64,000 nucleotides of DNA from assembly GCA_910579225.1 (NCBI GenBank), contig CAJTTI010000002.1:62001-126000 (forward strand), written 5' to 3'. Shown here piece by piece: positions 17,178-25,430 of this stretch. Source of the stretch: an uncultured Lachnospiraceae bacterium (GTDB lineage: Bacteria; Bacillota; Clostridia; Lachnospirales; Lachnospiraceae). The notes below the pieces were generated by a model. The model was not told where the DNA came from and ran no database searches. It saw only the letters and a program-made list of their open reading frames with translations. The first letter of the stretch is position 1. Each line of letters starts with the position of its first letter. The position numbers were made by a program, and so were the translations under genes.

Positions 17178-17705
17178 ATGGATCAAAAGAAATGGGAAAC
17201 ATGCGTGGCGTTTCACGGGCATTCCTGCGGCGGGTTGGCCATCGGCTACCGGGCGGCCCTGTACGCCGCTTCCCTGCTTGGACTTTCTTTTTCGGAGGAT
17301 GAGCAGGTGGTATGCATCAGCGAAAATGATGCCTGCGGCGTGGATGCGATCCAGGTACTTTTAGGATGCAGCGTGGGCAAAGGAAACCTGTTGTTTCACA
17401 TGACGGGAAAGCAGGCGTTTTCCTTTTATGAGCGAAAGAGCGGCAGATCAGTCCGTCTGGTTCTGCGCCCGAAGCCGGAGGGCATGACCAGAGAGGAAAG
17501 CTTTGCGTACTATCAAAATCATGCGCCGGAAGAGCTTTTTGAAGTAAAGGAGACTACTTTGAAGCTCCCGGAATCGGCTCGGATTTTCCAGTCGGTGAGA
17601 TGCGACGGCTGCGGGGAGATCGCCGCAGAGAACCACATTCACCTGGAGAACGGCAGACGGCTCTGCGAAGACTGCTACCGGGGGTATGACCGTTTTCACG
17701 TATAA
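17178..17705 (+). CDS. FmdE-family protein with C-terminal zinc ribbon
   Basis: A 175-residue protein of the FmdE family (named for formylmethanofuran dehydrogenase subunit E but common in non-methanogenic Clostridia). The N-terminal block FHGHSCGGLAIGYRAA and the ENDACGVDAIQ block match the family metal site, and a C-terminal zinc ribbon is visible (CDGCGEI then CEDCY). The reaction is unknown; a molybdenum or metal-handling role is assumed. AAAAGGAG precedes the ATG. R1 copy 4 forms the leader. Confidence 0.85.
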   Translation: MDQKKWETCVAFHGHSCGGLAIGYRAALYAASLLGLSFSEDEQVVCISENDACGVDAIQVLLGCSVGKGNLLFHMTGKQAFSFYERKSGRSVRLVLRPKPEGMTREESFAYYQNHAPEELFEVKETTLKLPESARIFQSVRCDGCGEIAAENHIHLENGRRLCEDCYRGYDRFHV

Positions 17706-17796
17706 ATCTTTGGAGGAACGCCGTTTATACATAACACATGGTTAGAATTTCAGGATGGTAAATAAACAATCACTCAATAGAAAAAATGTGCCGGCG

Positions 17797-17887
17797 ATGA
17801 TATAATGAGCGCAAGCGAGAAGAATGAGCTTGCTCATTCGGCGAGCGGCGAATGTCGGTCATGAATCGCAGATTCATGATCTAATAA
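17797..17887 (+). repeat. R2 repeat, copy 2
   Basis: The second member of the R2 family. TATAAT at 17801-17806 lies 17 bases after TAGAAA, exactly as in copy 1. The first hairpin keeps its stem but its loop is TT instead of CC, and the TCATGAATC/GATTCATGA hairpin is unchanged. It ends 26 bases before the XRE regulator start. Confidence 0.8.
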
Positions 17888-17912
17888 AATCCGAAAACGG
17901 AGGTTGGCGAAA

Positions 17913-18971
17913 ATGAATATGAGTGAACAGATCAGAAGCCATCGGAAAGATGCGGGGCTGACACAGGAGCAGGTTGCAGCGTATCTGGGCGTCTCGGCGC
18001 CGGCAGTCAACAAATGGGAGAAGGGAAACACATACCCGGATGTCACCCTGCTTCCGGCTCTTGCAAGGCTGCTGAACATGGATATGAACGAACTGTTTTC
18101 ATTCCGTGAGGAACTGACAGAATTAGAGACCGGACAGTTTGCCAATGAGATTGCAGAAACTGCAATAAAAGGAAATATCGATGCTGCATTTGAAATGGCG
18201 GCGGCGAAGATACAGGAGTATCCCCGATGCGATTCCCTGATCTATATGGCTGCGACTGCACTGGACGGCGTGCTGGTACTGTCCGACATTCCGGAGGAAC
18301 GCAGAGAGACATACAAAAAGACTGTTTTTAACTGGCTGGAACGGGTCAGCGACAGTGCAGACGAAAAGATAAGATACACTGTGGTATATCTGCTGGCTGC
18401 GAAATATTTACAGATGGAAGAATATGAGAAAGCAGGTTCCTTTTTGGGGCGTCTTCCGGATGTTCAGACAGACAAAACATTACTGCAGACGAGGCTTTTA
18501 CTCCACGAAAAAGAGGAAAATGCCGCGGCTGTTTTCCTTGAGGAGAATCTGCTGCAGACGGCAGGAAGGCTGCAGAGCTATCTGTTTCTGTTGCTTGAAA
18601 TAGAAGAGCAGGACAGAAAACACCGGGAAGCGGAGGAAATCGCCGAAATATCGGAAAAGATGTGTTCACTGTTCGGGCTGTGGCCTTATGGAGCGGTGGT
18701 TCCCCGTCTGCTGATCGCTCTGTTCCGGAAAGATGAGAAGGAGAGTATTCAGCTGATCGAAGCCGCACTGGAAGAATTGCAGAAGCCGTGGGATGTGGGA
18801 GCGTCTCCCCTGTATTACCGGTCTCCCAAAGAATCATCCAACCGGCTCGCCAAAAGTTTTGCGAAATCGTTCATATCTGAAATCCGAAATAAGGAAGAAT
18901 ATGAATTTCTGCGGGAGAATGCGGAACTTGAGAATATTCTGATAAAATACGAAAAAATATCAGGGATTTAA
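17913..18971 (+). CDS. XRE-family regulator with helical repeat C-terminal domain
   Basis: A 352-residue protein. Residues 1-65 are a HTH_3 domain (IRSHRKDAGLTQEQVAAYLG, then VNKWEKG and a DVTLLPALARLL recognition region). The remaining 280 residues are rich in Leu, Ala and Glu with regular helix pairs, suggesting TPR-like repeats that could bind a peptide or partner. GGAGG at 17899-17903 favours ATG 17913. It stands alone downstream of an R2 element. Target genes are unknown. Confidence 0.8.
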   Translation: MNMSEQIRSHRKDAGLTQEQVAAYLGVSAPAVNKWEKGNTYPDVTLLPALARLLNMDMNELFSFREELTELETGQFANEIAETAIKGNIDAAFEMAAAKIQEYPRCDSLIYMAATALDGVLVLSDIPEERRETYKKTVFNWLERVSDSADEKIRYTVVYLLAAKYLQMEEYEKAGSFLGRLPDVQTDKTLLQTRLLLHEKEENAAAVFLEENLLQTAGRLQSYLFLLLEIEEQDRKHREAEEIAEISEKMCSLFGLWPYGAVVPRLLIALFRKDEKESIQLIEAALEELQKPWDVGASPLYYRSPKESSNRLAKSFAKSFISEIRNKEEYEFLRENAELENILIKYEKISGI

Positions 18972-19028
18972 ATATCGGAGAAGAGCTGTTTTTTGGAAAT
19001 GGTGTTGTAGAAATGCACCAAAACGCAC

Positions 19029-19034
19029 TTGACA
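19029..19034 (+). promoter_or_regulatory. Probable -35 box of the ptsG promoter
   Basis: A consensus TTGACA that sits about 30 bases before the antiterminator site; the -10 box is less clear (AT-rich bases around 19052). Confidence 0.45.
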
Positions 19035-19064
19035 AATCCTGTCAATCATGTTAATTTTTAGATA

Positions 19065-19099
19065 CATAGTATGTAACTGGGAAGCAGGCATTAACTATG
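19065..19099 (+). promoter_or_regulatory. Ribonucleic antiterminator (RAT) for BglG/GlcT-type protein
   Basis: The outer stem CATAGT (19065-19070) pairs with ACTATG (19094-19099). Between them are the conserved internal blocks GTAACTG and AAGCAGGCA that LicT/SacY/GlcT-class proteins bind. Binding should stabilise this hairpin and block the overlapping terminator. Confidence 0.8.
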
Positions 19100-19140
19100 C
19101 ATTAAACCAAGGGATGTTTATGCATGTTGATGTCTTTTTC
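19088..19140 (+). terminator. Leader terminator overlapping the RAT
   Basis: An imperfect long hairpin: bases about 19088-19107 pair with about 19113-19133, followed by TTTTT. Its 5' arm shares the last bases of the RAT, so the two folds exclude each other. Confidence 0.7.
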
Positions 19141-19209
19141 TATGCGTAAAATCGGTGCACCATGGAGATAGTAAAGGACAGAGACATGCAAAAAACATCC
19201 AAAATTTTA

Positions 19210-19311
19210 ATCAGTGGAAGCCCTTACAACGCCCGGAAGGATTTCAGGGCATGGATGTGACCGGAAATTCTTCCAGACACCGGGTGGTGAGAGGGCTGGA
19301 GCGGAACTTTA
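19210..19311 (+). repeat. R1 structured repeat, copy 5 (divergent)
   Basis: Lies between the leader terminator and the ptsG start. The outer stem is AGCCC with GGGCT instead of GCATC/GATGC, and the inner pairing is GATTTC with GAAAT instead of GATTTT with AAAAT, so pairs change together. It ends GCGGAACTT, ten bases from the AGGAGG site. Confidence 0.75.
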
Positions 19312-19330
19312 ATCAGGAGGGATTGTTTTC

Positions 19331-21478
19331 ATGAAAGACAAGATTTTCGGTGTACTTCAGCGAGTGGGAAGATCCTTTATGCTTCCAATCGCGATCCTGC
19401 CGGTGGCAGGCCTGTTGCTGGGCGTGGGCGGCTCTTTTACCAATGAGACCATGCTTACTACTTATGGACTGATGGGAATCATGGGCCCGGGGACGGTATT
19501 AAATGCCATTCTGCAGGTCATGAGCGCAGCCGGCGATATCGTATTTGCCAATCTGCCCATTATCTTTGCCATGGGTGTTGCCATCGGTATGGCGAAAAAG
19601 GAAAAAGAAGTGGCGGCGCTGTCCGCAGCCATCGCATTTTTCATCATGCATGCATCCATCGGCGCCATGATCACAAATCACGGCGGCACAGAGGCTATGT
19701 TAAGCGGTGCGACTGCATCTGTGGTAGGTATCACGTCTCTGCAGATGGGTGTGTTCGGCGGTATCATCGTGGGACTGGGTGTGTCGGCCCTTCATAATAA
19801 ATTTTACAAAATCGAACTGCCTCAGGTATTATCTTTCTTCGGCGGCACCAGATTCGTGCCCATCGTCTGCGGACTTGCCTATACGGTGGTCGGAATCCTG
19901 ATGTTCTTTGTCTGGCCGGTGATTCAGCAGGGGATCTATGCCATCGGCGGCGTGGTGCTGGAATCCGGATATGCAGGAACCTGGGTATATGGTCTTATGG
20001 AGCGTGCATTGATTCCTTTCGGACTTCATCATGTGTTCTATCTGCCCTTCTGGCAGACGGCTCTGGGCGGAACCATGGAAGTGGGCGGACGTCTGGTAGA
20101 GGGTGCCCAGAATATCTTCTTCGCACAGCTGGCAGATCCGACCGTGGATCATTTTGCAGTGTCTGCCACGAGATTTATGACCGGTAAATTCCCGCTGATG
20201 ATCTTCGGTCTTCCGGGAGCAGCTCTGGCCATGTATAAGGTTGCAAAGCCGGAGAAAAAAGAAGCAGTGGCAGGTCTTCTTCTGTCTGCAGCACTGACCT
20301 CCATGCTGACCGGTATCACGGAGCCTCTGGAGTTTACCTTCCTGTTTGTGGCACCGCTTCTGTATGCGATCCATTGTGTATTTGCAGGACTCGCCTACAT
20401 GCTGATGCATATATTTAACGTGGGCGTGGGCATGACCTTCTCCGGCGGTCTGATTGATATGTTCCTGTTCGGTATTCTGCAGGGGAATGCCAAGACCAGC
20501 TGGGTCTGGATCGTGGTCGTCGGTATTGGATACTTCGTTGTATACTATTTCCTGTTCTCTTTCCTGATCGCTAAGATGGATCTGAAGACTCCGGGACGGG
20601 ACGACAGCGAGGAAGTGAAGCTGTATCGCAGAAGCGACGTGGATGCCCGGAAAAAAGGCGCTGCAGGGGCTGACAATGCCCAGTCAGAAGAAGATGCCCT
20701 GTCCGCAGCTATCTGCCGGGGACTTGGCGGAAAGAAAAATATTTCAGATGTGGACTGCTGTGCTACCAGACTTCGCTGTACCGTCTATAAATCAGAGCTG
20801 GTGGATGATACTCTCTTAAAATCCACCGGAGCATCCGGCGTGGTACACAAAGGAAATGGTGTGCAGGTTATCTATGGACCGAGAGTCACAGTAGTCAAAT
20901 CCAATCTGGAAGATTATCTGGAGACAGCTCCGGATGAAGAATATGTTCCGTCAGGCAATGCAGGAGCAGAATCCGCTGCACTGACAGAGGAAAAACCTGC
21001 AGGCAAAGTGGTGAAAAGCGATACCATATACAGCCCTGTGAACGGAACAGCGGCAGATCTGTCCGAGACTCCGGATGAGGCATTCGCAGGCCGGATGATG
21101 GGCGACGGCGCCATGGTCATTCCGGAAGACGGTGAGGTGCGGGCACCGGAGGACGGTGAAGTCAGCTTTGTCTTTGAGACAAAGCATGCCATTGGATTTG
21201 AGACTGCATCCGGTATCGCCATGCTGCTTCATATGGGCATTGACACGGTGAATTTAAACGGACAGGGTTTTGAAGTCTTTGTAAATAATGGCGACAAGGT
21301 GAAGAAGGGTGATCTGCTCATGAAGATGGACCTGGATTTCCTGAAGAAAAATGCGCCGTCGCTGGCATCGCCGGTGCTCTGTACAGAGCTGTCTGACAAC
21401 CAGAAGATCCGCCTGCTGAAGACAGGGGCGATCAAAGCAGGGGACGCGCTGTATGCAGTAGATACCTATGAAGGTTAA
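19331..21478 (+). CDS. ptsG: PTS glucose-type transporter EIICBA
   Basis: A 715-residue fusion of EIIC (about 1-400, membrane), EIIB (about 450-530) and EIIA (about 570-710) of the glucose/N-acetylglucosamine PTS family. The EIIB phospho-Cys is in the CATRLRC motif (Cys 477) and the EIIA phospho-His is in LLHMGIDTV (His 634). It imports and phosphorylates a hexose, most likely glucose, using HPr-phosphate. AGGAGG precedes the ATG. Control by the antitermination leader upstream and the GlcT-like gene downstream fits glucose; N-acetylglucosamine remains possible. Confidence 0.9.
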   Translation: MKDKIFGVLQRVGRSFMLPIAILPVAGLLLGVGGSFTNETMLTTYGLMGIMGPGTVLNAILQVMSAAGDIVFANLPIIFAMGVAIGMAKKEKEVAALSAAIAFFIMHASIGAMITNHGGTEAMLSGATASVVGITSLQMGVFGGIIVGLGVSALHNKFYKIELPQVLSFFGGTRFVPIVCGLAYTVVGILMFFVWPVIQQGIYAIGGVVLESGYAGTWVYGLMERALIPFGLHHVFYLPFWQTALGGTMEVGGRLVEGAQNIFFAQLADPTVDHFAVSATRFMTGKFPLMIFGLPGAALAMYKVAKPEKKEAVAGLLLSAALTSMLTGITEPLEFTFLFVAPLLYAIHCVFAGLAYMLMHIFNVGVGMTFSGGLIDMFLFGILQGNAKTSWVWIVVVGIGYFVVYYFLFSFLIAKMDLKTPGRDDSEEVKLYRRSDVDARKKGAAGADNAQSEEDALSAAICRGLGGKKNISDVDCCATRLRCTVYKSELVDDTLLKSTGASGVVHKGNGVQVIYGPRVTVVKSNLEDYLETAPDEEYVPSGNAGAESAALTEEKPAGKVVKSDTIYSPVNGTAADLSETPDEAFAGRMMGDGAMVIPEDGEVRAPEDGEVSFVFETKHAIGFETASGIAMLLHMGIDTVNLNGQGFEVFVNNGDKVKKGDLLMKMDLDFLKKNAPSLASPVLCTELSDNQKIRLLKTGAIKAGDALYAVDTYEG

Positions 21479-21602
21479 TGAGTCAAAAACCCCGCAGCGG
21501 GCTGACGGGGCATCAAATTTGTAGCGCAGCAGAGCTGCGGGGGATTTGACCTTCGCGGCATTTGTCAAATGGATGCTCTGCATCCGCTTGACTCATTGTT
21601 CG
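21476..21602. repeat. Nested inverted-repeat element between ptsG and the antiterminator gene
   Basis: The ends are a 10-bp inverted repeat AATGAGTCAA / TTGACTCATT that begins within the ptsG stop codon. Inside are further pairings: CCCCGCAG with a later CTGCGGGG, CAAAT with ATTTG, and a GGATGC/GCATCC hairpin. It could act as a partial terminator or be a small non-autonomous mobile element. Confidence 0.6.
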
Positions 21603-21630
21603 CGAGAATAAATCTGCGGGGAGAGAAAGT

Positions 21631-22464
21631 ATGTTCAGAGTGAAGAAGGCGCTGAACCACAATACGGTGATCGCCATTGGAATGGATGACAATCAGGAAT
21701 ACCTTCTGATCGGAAAGGGAATCGGGTTCGGAAAGAAAGTCAGTGAAAGGATGGAGGCCCCCGAAGGGTGCACGGTCTATTCTCTCCATGAGAAGACAGA
21801 ACGGGGTTCCGCCATGGAGCTGGTAAAGGAACTGGATCCGGTTTTCCTGGAGATCGCAGAGCAGGTATTGCAGGAAAGCGAACGTACATTCGGAAAGATT
21901 GACCGGAGCATACTTTTTCCCATGGCAGACCATATCGCGTTTGCAGTAAAGAGAATCCAGAACGGGGAGCAGATCAGCAATCCGCTGACCGGAGATATCC
22001 GGGCGCTGTTCCACATGGAGTACAAGACGGCCGAGTGCATCATCCCGATCCTGAAGGAACGGCTTCAGGCGGAGATTGATGAGCACGAGGTCGGGTATGT
22101 TGCGTTACATATTCACTCTGCCATCGAGGATGAGAATGTGGCGCTGTCCATGCAGATCGCAAGGACTGTCCGGGAGTGCATTCAGCTTGTGGAGGCGGAG
22201 ACAGGGGCGTCCATCGATGTGATGTCTCTGTCCTACAACCGCCTTATGAATCATGTGCGCTATATGGCGGCCCGGGCCATCAAGGGCGAAAAACTGAAGC
22301 TGGATATGAACGATTATATGTCGGTGAAATTCCCGGATGAGTTCCGGATGGCGTCCACGGTGTGCGGACATCTGGAAAAGCATCTGAAGAAACCTCTGGA
22401 TCCGGTGGAGATCGGGTATCTGGCCATGCACATCCAGAGGGTGTCGGCAGAGCAGGAAATGTAA
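21631..22464 (+). CDS. glcT: BglG/GlcT-family transcriptional antiterminator
   Basis: A 277-residue RNA-binding antiterminator. Residues 1-58 form the CAT RNA-binding domain (VKKALNHNTVIAIG), followed by two PTS regulation domains: PRD1 with LFPMADHIAF and VGYVALHIH, and PRD2 with YNRLMNHVRY and IGYLAMHIQRV, which carry the phosphorylatable His residues. It should bind the RAT at 19065-19099 and allow ptsG read-through when glucose is present. The site GGGGAGAG precedes the ATG. The symbol is by analogy with Bacillus glcT-ptsG. Confidence 0.88.
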   Translation: MFRVKKALNHNTVIAIGMDDNQEYLLIGKGIGFGKKVSERMEAPEGCTVYSLHEKTERGSAMELVKELDPVFLEIAEQVLQESERTFGKIDRSILFPMADHIAFAVKRIQNGEQISNPLTGDIRALFHMEYKTAECIIPILKERLQAEIDEHEVGYVALHIHSAIEDENVALSMQIARTVRECIQLVEAETGASIDVMSLSYNRLMNHVRYMAARAIKGEKLKLDMNDYMSVKFPDEFRMASTVCGHLEKHLKKPLDPVEIGYLAMHIQRVSAEQEM

Positions 22465-22469
22465 GAAGA

Positions 22470-22536
22470 AGCAGCCGCAGCCCACACAGTGTTGCCCAAG
22501 TAAATGGGCCGAAGCGGGTCCGCGGCTGCTTTTTTA
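22470..22536 (+). terminator. Rho-independent terminator of glcT
   Basis: The 8-bp arms GCAGCCGC and GCGGCTGC enclose an inner hairpin (GCCCA/TGGGC) and are followed by six T. Confidence 0.85.
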
Positions 22537-22580
22537 TGCACGCGGGCGCCCGTCAGCATGCGCTGAAGGGCGCCTGATGC

Positions 22581-22608
22581 ACGAGCAGGGGAAGGTTTTC
22601 CCTGCTCG
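22581..22608. terminator. Intergenic hairpin between convergent genes
   Basis: GAGCAGGG with CCCTGCTC around a short A/T-rich centre, between glcT and the opposite-strand AraC gene; the T-tail is poor on both strands. Confidence 0.35.
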
Positions 22609-22616
22609 ATGAAAGA

Positions 22617-23468
22617 TCAGCCCTGTTTTTTCGTTACAGGGATCCAGACCTCATACCGGGCATTCTGGGGGTCCGGGCTTTGGTAGACTTCGATGTCCGG
22701 TGCGTTTCCGTATTCGTATCCGGAGGTGGGAAGCCATTCGGTGACGATGCGCCGTTCCAGCTCCTGGATGGACTGGTTCGTACCCTCTCCGGGGAAGATC
22801 GCCCAGGTTGCGGCAGGCACGGTATATTCCTCGTAGTCGCCTGCCTCCAGGGAAGTGGAGACCGCGATGTAATACCGCCAGGGCTCCTCTTCGTTGCAGG
22901 TGCTGACTCCCAGTACGCCCATGGGTTCCTGATTCATCATCTGCGCAAGGGTTTGCAGCGTACCGTTCAGGGAGATCTCCTGCCATTTGGACGGGATCAC
23001 TGCAAAATTCTTTTCAATCTCTTTTTCCAGAGGCACCGATACGCCTACGATGCGGAACGCCTCTTTTGTCTCAATTCGATAATTCATTTCTTCCACTCCT
23101 TTGACCGTAATTTTAAAGGTAATCGGCGGAAAAGAGCGTACAGATATCCCTTCCTGCCGGACCGAAGACGGAGCAGTTCCGTGGATGGACTGGAAAGCCC
23201 GGTTGAAAGCGGTGGGAGAGCGGTAGCCGTATTTTTCTGCTATATCAATGATCCGGGCATCGCTGCTCAGCAGGTCTACGGCGGCAAGAGACATTTTCCG
23301 CCTTCGGATGTATTCGGACAGGGGGATCCCCGCCATATAAGAAAACATCCTCTGAAAATGCCAGGAGGAGCAGCAGGCGATCCGCCCCAGCTGTTCGTAG
23401 TCAATCTCATCGGTCAGATGTTCTTCCATATAACGGATGGCGCTGTTGAGTCGGTCAATCCATTCCAT
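22617..23468 (-). CDS. AraC-family regulator with GyrI-like effector domain
   Basis: A 283-residue protein with an N-terminal pair of AraC helix-turn-helix motifs (LGRIACCSSWHFQRMFSYMAG and IAEKYGYRSPTAFNRAFQ) and a C-terminal GyrI-like small-molecule binding domain (from about residue 110, ending ARYEVWIPVTKK). This is the Rob/SoxS-related effector layout common in Firmicutes and often tied to drug or small-molecule response. AAAGGAG precedes ATG 23468 by 11 bases. It is convergent with glcT and next to the broken merR. Confidence 0.88.
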   Translation of the reverse strand: MEWIDRLNSAIRYMEEHLTDEIDYEQLGRIACCSSWHFQRMFSYMAGIPLSEYIRRRKMSLAAVDLLSSDARIIDIAEKYGYRSPTAFNRAFQSIHGTAPSSVRQEGISVRSFPPITFKITVKGVEEMNYRIETKEAFRIVGVSVPLEKEIEKNFAVIPSKWQEISLNGTLQTLAQMMNQEPMGVLGVSTCNEEEPWRYYIAVSTSLEAGDYEEYTVPAATWAIFPGEGTNQSIQELERRIVTEWLPTSGYEYGNAPDIEVYQSPDPQNARYEVWIPVTKKQG

Positions 23469-23476
23469 TTTCGTAT

Positions 23477-23777
23477 TCACTCCTTTTCGTTATCCTGATT
23501 ATAACTGCATTTTTCCGGGTTGTCCTCTCTTTGCATGCACGAAAAAGAGAGGTCGTCCAACGTCCAGTTTCCGGGATTGGTATCGTCCGGAATCCGGCCG
23601 GCAAGGATATCTTCATAGTGAGGTGATGCCCTGCATCCAGCTGACCGATTCCTCATCAAATACCCGCCGGTTTGCGCGGTCTCTCCGGCAGGGCAGCAGA
23701 TGGATGTCGGTGTAATAGCGGATGGTATGCTCAGTGGTCCGAAACAGTTCGGCGAATTGCTTTATGGTGTATTGCAT
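23477..23777 (-). pseudogene. Truncated/frameshifted MerR regulator
   Basis: The gene starts well at 23777 with the MerR helix-turn-helix (MQYTIKQFAELFRTTEHTIRYYTDIHLLP), but the frame ends at 23613 after only 54 residues, before the dimerisation helix. Coding-like sequence (HYEDILAGRIPDDTNPGNW) continues in a shifted frame to 23477, so a deletion or frameshift has broken it. A MerR-type promoter with a perfect dyad remains intact on the other strand (23858-23888) and points at the aldo/keto reductase. The protein probably no longer works, unless the short HTH fragment alone is used. Confidence 0.7.
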
Positions 23778-23857
23778 GGAGATTTCCTCTTTCGTCTTTT
23801 TGATATTTCTCAATTTTACAGGTATGATGCTCTTGCGTATGAAAATATAAAAAGTTC

Positions 23858-23888
23858 TTGACTTCGAGTCACTCGAAGTTGTTATACT
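23858..23888 (+). promoter_or_regulatory. MerR-type promoter/operator of the aldo/keto reductase gene
   Basis: TTGACT (23858-23863) and TATACT (23883-23888) with a 19-base spacer and the perfect dyad ACTTCGAGT-C-ACTCGAAGT centred in it. The cognate regulator is presumably the broken divergent merR. Confidence 0.75.
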
Positions 23889-23967
23889 TATTATACTGCC
23901 GAAGGACGCTTTGCGCAATCAGGAAATTAGAAGTGGAGAGCGACAGATGCGGATAGATGAGGAACTC

Positions 23968-24071
23968 AAAAAACAGCATCTGTCCGAAGAATGCCCGGAA
24001 GGATTTCAGGGCGCGGCAGCGACCGGAAATTCTTCCAGATGCTGGGCATGATGAGGATGGATGCGGAACTC
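23968..24071 (+). repeat. R1 structured repeat, copy 6
   Basis: Preceded by a half-box GATGAGGAACTC. The inner stem is GCCC with GGGC and GATTTC with GAAAT. The 3' box ends GGAACTC rather than GGAACTT, a change shared with copy 7. Confidence 0.8.
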
Positions 24072-24177
24072 AAAAAACAGCATCTGTCCGGACAATACCC
24101 CAGAAGGATTTTCAGACACGAAAGTGTCGGAAAATGCTTCTAGACGCCGGGGGATGGGTAGGACAGATGCGGAACTC
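24072..24177 (+). repeat. R1 structured repeat, copy 7
   Basis: Inner stem AGAAG (24102-24106) pairs with CTTCT (24137-24141), a compensated change from GGAAG/CTTCC. It is capped by a 5-bp stem GACAC/GTGTC with a GAAA tetraloop (24115-24128). It ends 19 bases before the reductase start. Confidence 0.85.
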
Positions 24178-24196
24178 TAATAGGAGGAAACTACAT

Positions 24197-25318
24197 ATGG
24201 GATATTTAGGCGAAGAGATCAGAAAGCTGGGCTTCGGTCTGATGCGTCTGCCCCGGAAGGGTGATGCGATCGACGTGGAGCAGGTAAAGGAGATGGTGGA
24301 CTTGTTCATGGAGGCGGGTTTTACTTACTTTGATACGGCGTGGGCCTATGCAGGGAGTGAGGACGCCATCCGCCAGGCGCTGGTGGAGCGTTATCCAAGG
24401 GAGCGCTTTCAGCTTGCCACCAAGAATGCGGCATGGATCAACTGTAAGACGAAGGAAGAGGCTTATGCGCAGTTTGACACCTCTCTCGCCCAGACCGGAG
24501 CCGGATATTTTGATTTTTATCTGCTGCACAATCTGGGAGAAGGAAGGACCCGCTATTTTGACGAGTATGACATGTGGAACTGGGTGCAGGAGAAGAAGAA
24601 AGCGGGCCTGATCCGTCACGTGGGCTTTTCCTTCCACTCCACGCCGGAGGAGCTGGAGGCGCTTCTTCAAGCTCATCCGGAAGTGGAATTTGTCCAGCTG
24701 CAGATCAACTATGCCGACTGGGAGAACCCGGCGGTCCAGTCCAGGGGCTGCTATGAGGTGGCGAGAAAGCACGGAAAACCGGTGGTCATCATGGAGCCGG
24801 TGAAAGGCGGGATGCTGGCAACGCCTCCGGAGTCAGTGGAAAAAATTCTAAAAGGAGCAGAACCAGACAGTTCTGTGGCGTCCTGGGCAGTGCGCTTTGC
24901 GGCAGACTTGGAGGGCGTGATCACAGTCCTCTCCGGTATGAGTAATGTGGAACAGATGCAGGATAATCTGTCCTACATGAAGTCCTTCCGCGGACTGACC
25001 GATGGTCAGAAGAAGACGCTGCGGCAGGCTCAGGAGGAATTGCGGAAGATTCCGCTGATCCCCTGCACTTCCTGCAACTACTGTACAAAGGTCTGTCCCC
25101 AGGGGATCGGGATCTCCGGTTCCTTTACGGCCATGAATTATCTGACCCTGTACCGGGATCCGGCGGCGGCCAGGCATCAGGAAGACTGGCTGGTCAGCGG
25201 TCACGGATGCAGGCATGCAGACGAGTGCGTTCAGTGCGGAAAATGCGAGGAGGTCTGTCCCCAGCATATTGACATCCGGGATCAACTTATGAAGGTCAGT
25301 GAAGCGCTGCTGGAATAA
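24197..25318 (+). CDS. Aldo/keto reductase with C-terminal 2x[4Fe-4S] ferredoxin domain
   Basis: A 373-residue oxidoreductase. Residues 1-280 form the aldo/keto reductase barrel (LGFGLMRLPR start, FDTAWAYAGSE with the catalytic Asp-Tyr region, FYLLHNLG). The tail carries cysteine clusters CTSCNYCTKVCP and CVQCGKCEEVCP typical of two [4Fe-4S] centres. This fused class is common in anaerobes and probably reduces carbonyl compounds with electrons from ferredoxin or NAD(P)H. AGGAGG precedes ATG 24197. The upstream region holds a MerR-type promoter and two R1 copies. Confidence 0.88.
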   Translation: MGYLGEEIRKLGFGLMRLPRKGDAIDVEQVKEMVDLFMEAGFTYFDTAWAYAGSEDAIRQALVERYPRERFQLATKNAAWINCKTKEEAYAQFDTSLAQTGAGYFDFYLLHNLGEGRTRYFDEYDMWNWVQEKKKAGLIRHVGFSFHSTPEELEALLQAHPEVEFVQLQINYADWENPAVQSRGCYEVARKHGKPVVIMEPVKGGMLATPPESVEKILKGAEPDSSVASWAVRFAADLEGVITVLSGMSNVEQMQDNLSYMKSFRGLTDGQKKTLRQAQEELRKIPLIPCTSCNYCTKVCPQGIGISGSFTAMNYLTLYRDPAAARHQEDWLVSGHGCRHADECVQCGKCEEVCPQHIDIRDQLMKVSEALLE

Positions 25319-25384
25319 CAAGTCGTTTTAATGCAGTTTCAGGTCGATTCATGACAGCTTTCTCCTTTTTGCAGAGGATTATTG

Positions 25385-25390
25385 TATAAT
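25385..25390 (+). promoter_or_regulatory. -10 box before the Glu-rich lipoprotein gene
   Basis: A consensus TATAAT 41 bases before the start codon; the matching -35 is weak. Confidence 0.45.
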
Positions 25391-25430
25391 ATCTTCTGCA
25401 TGAAATAATCTTTCAAATGGAGGAAAAAAT

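Noticed and set aside
23957..24177. R1 tandem copies as a CRISPR array
   Set aside because: The units are ~105 bp and nearly identical throughout, with no alternation of short repeats and unique spacers and no cas genes.
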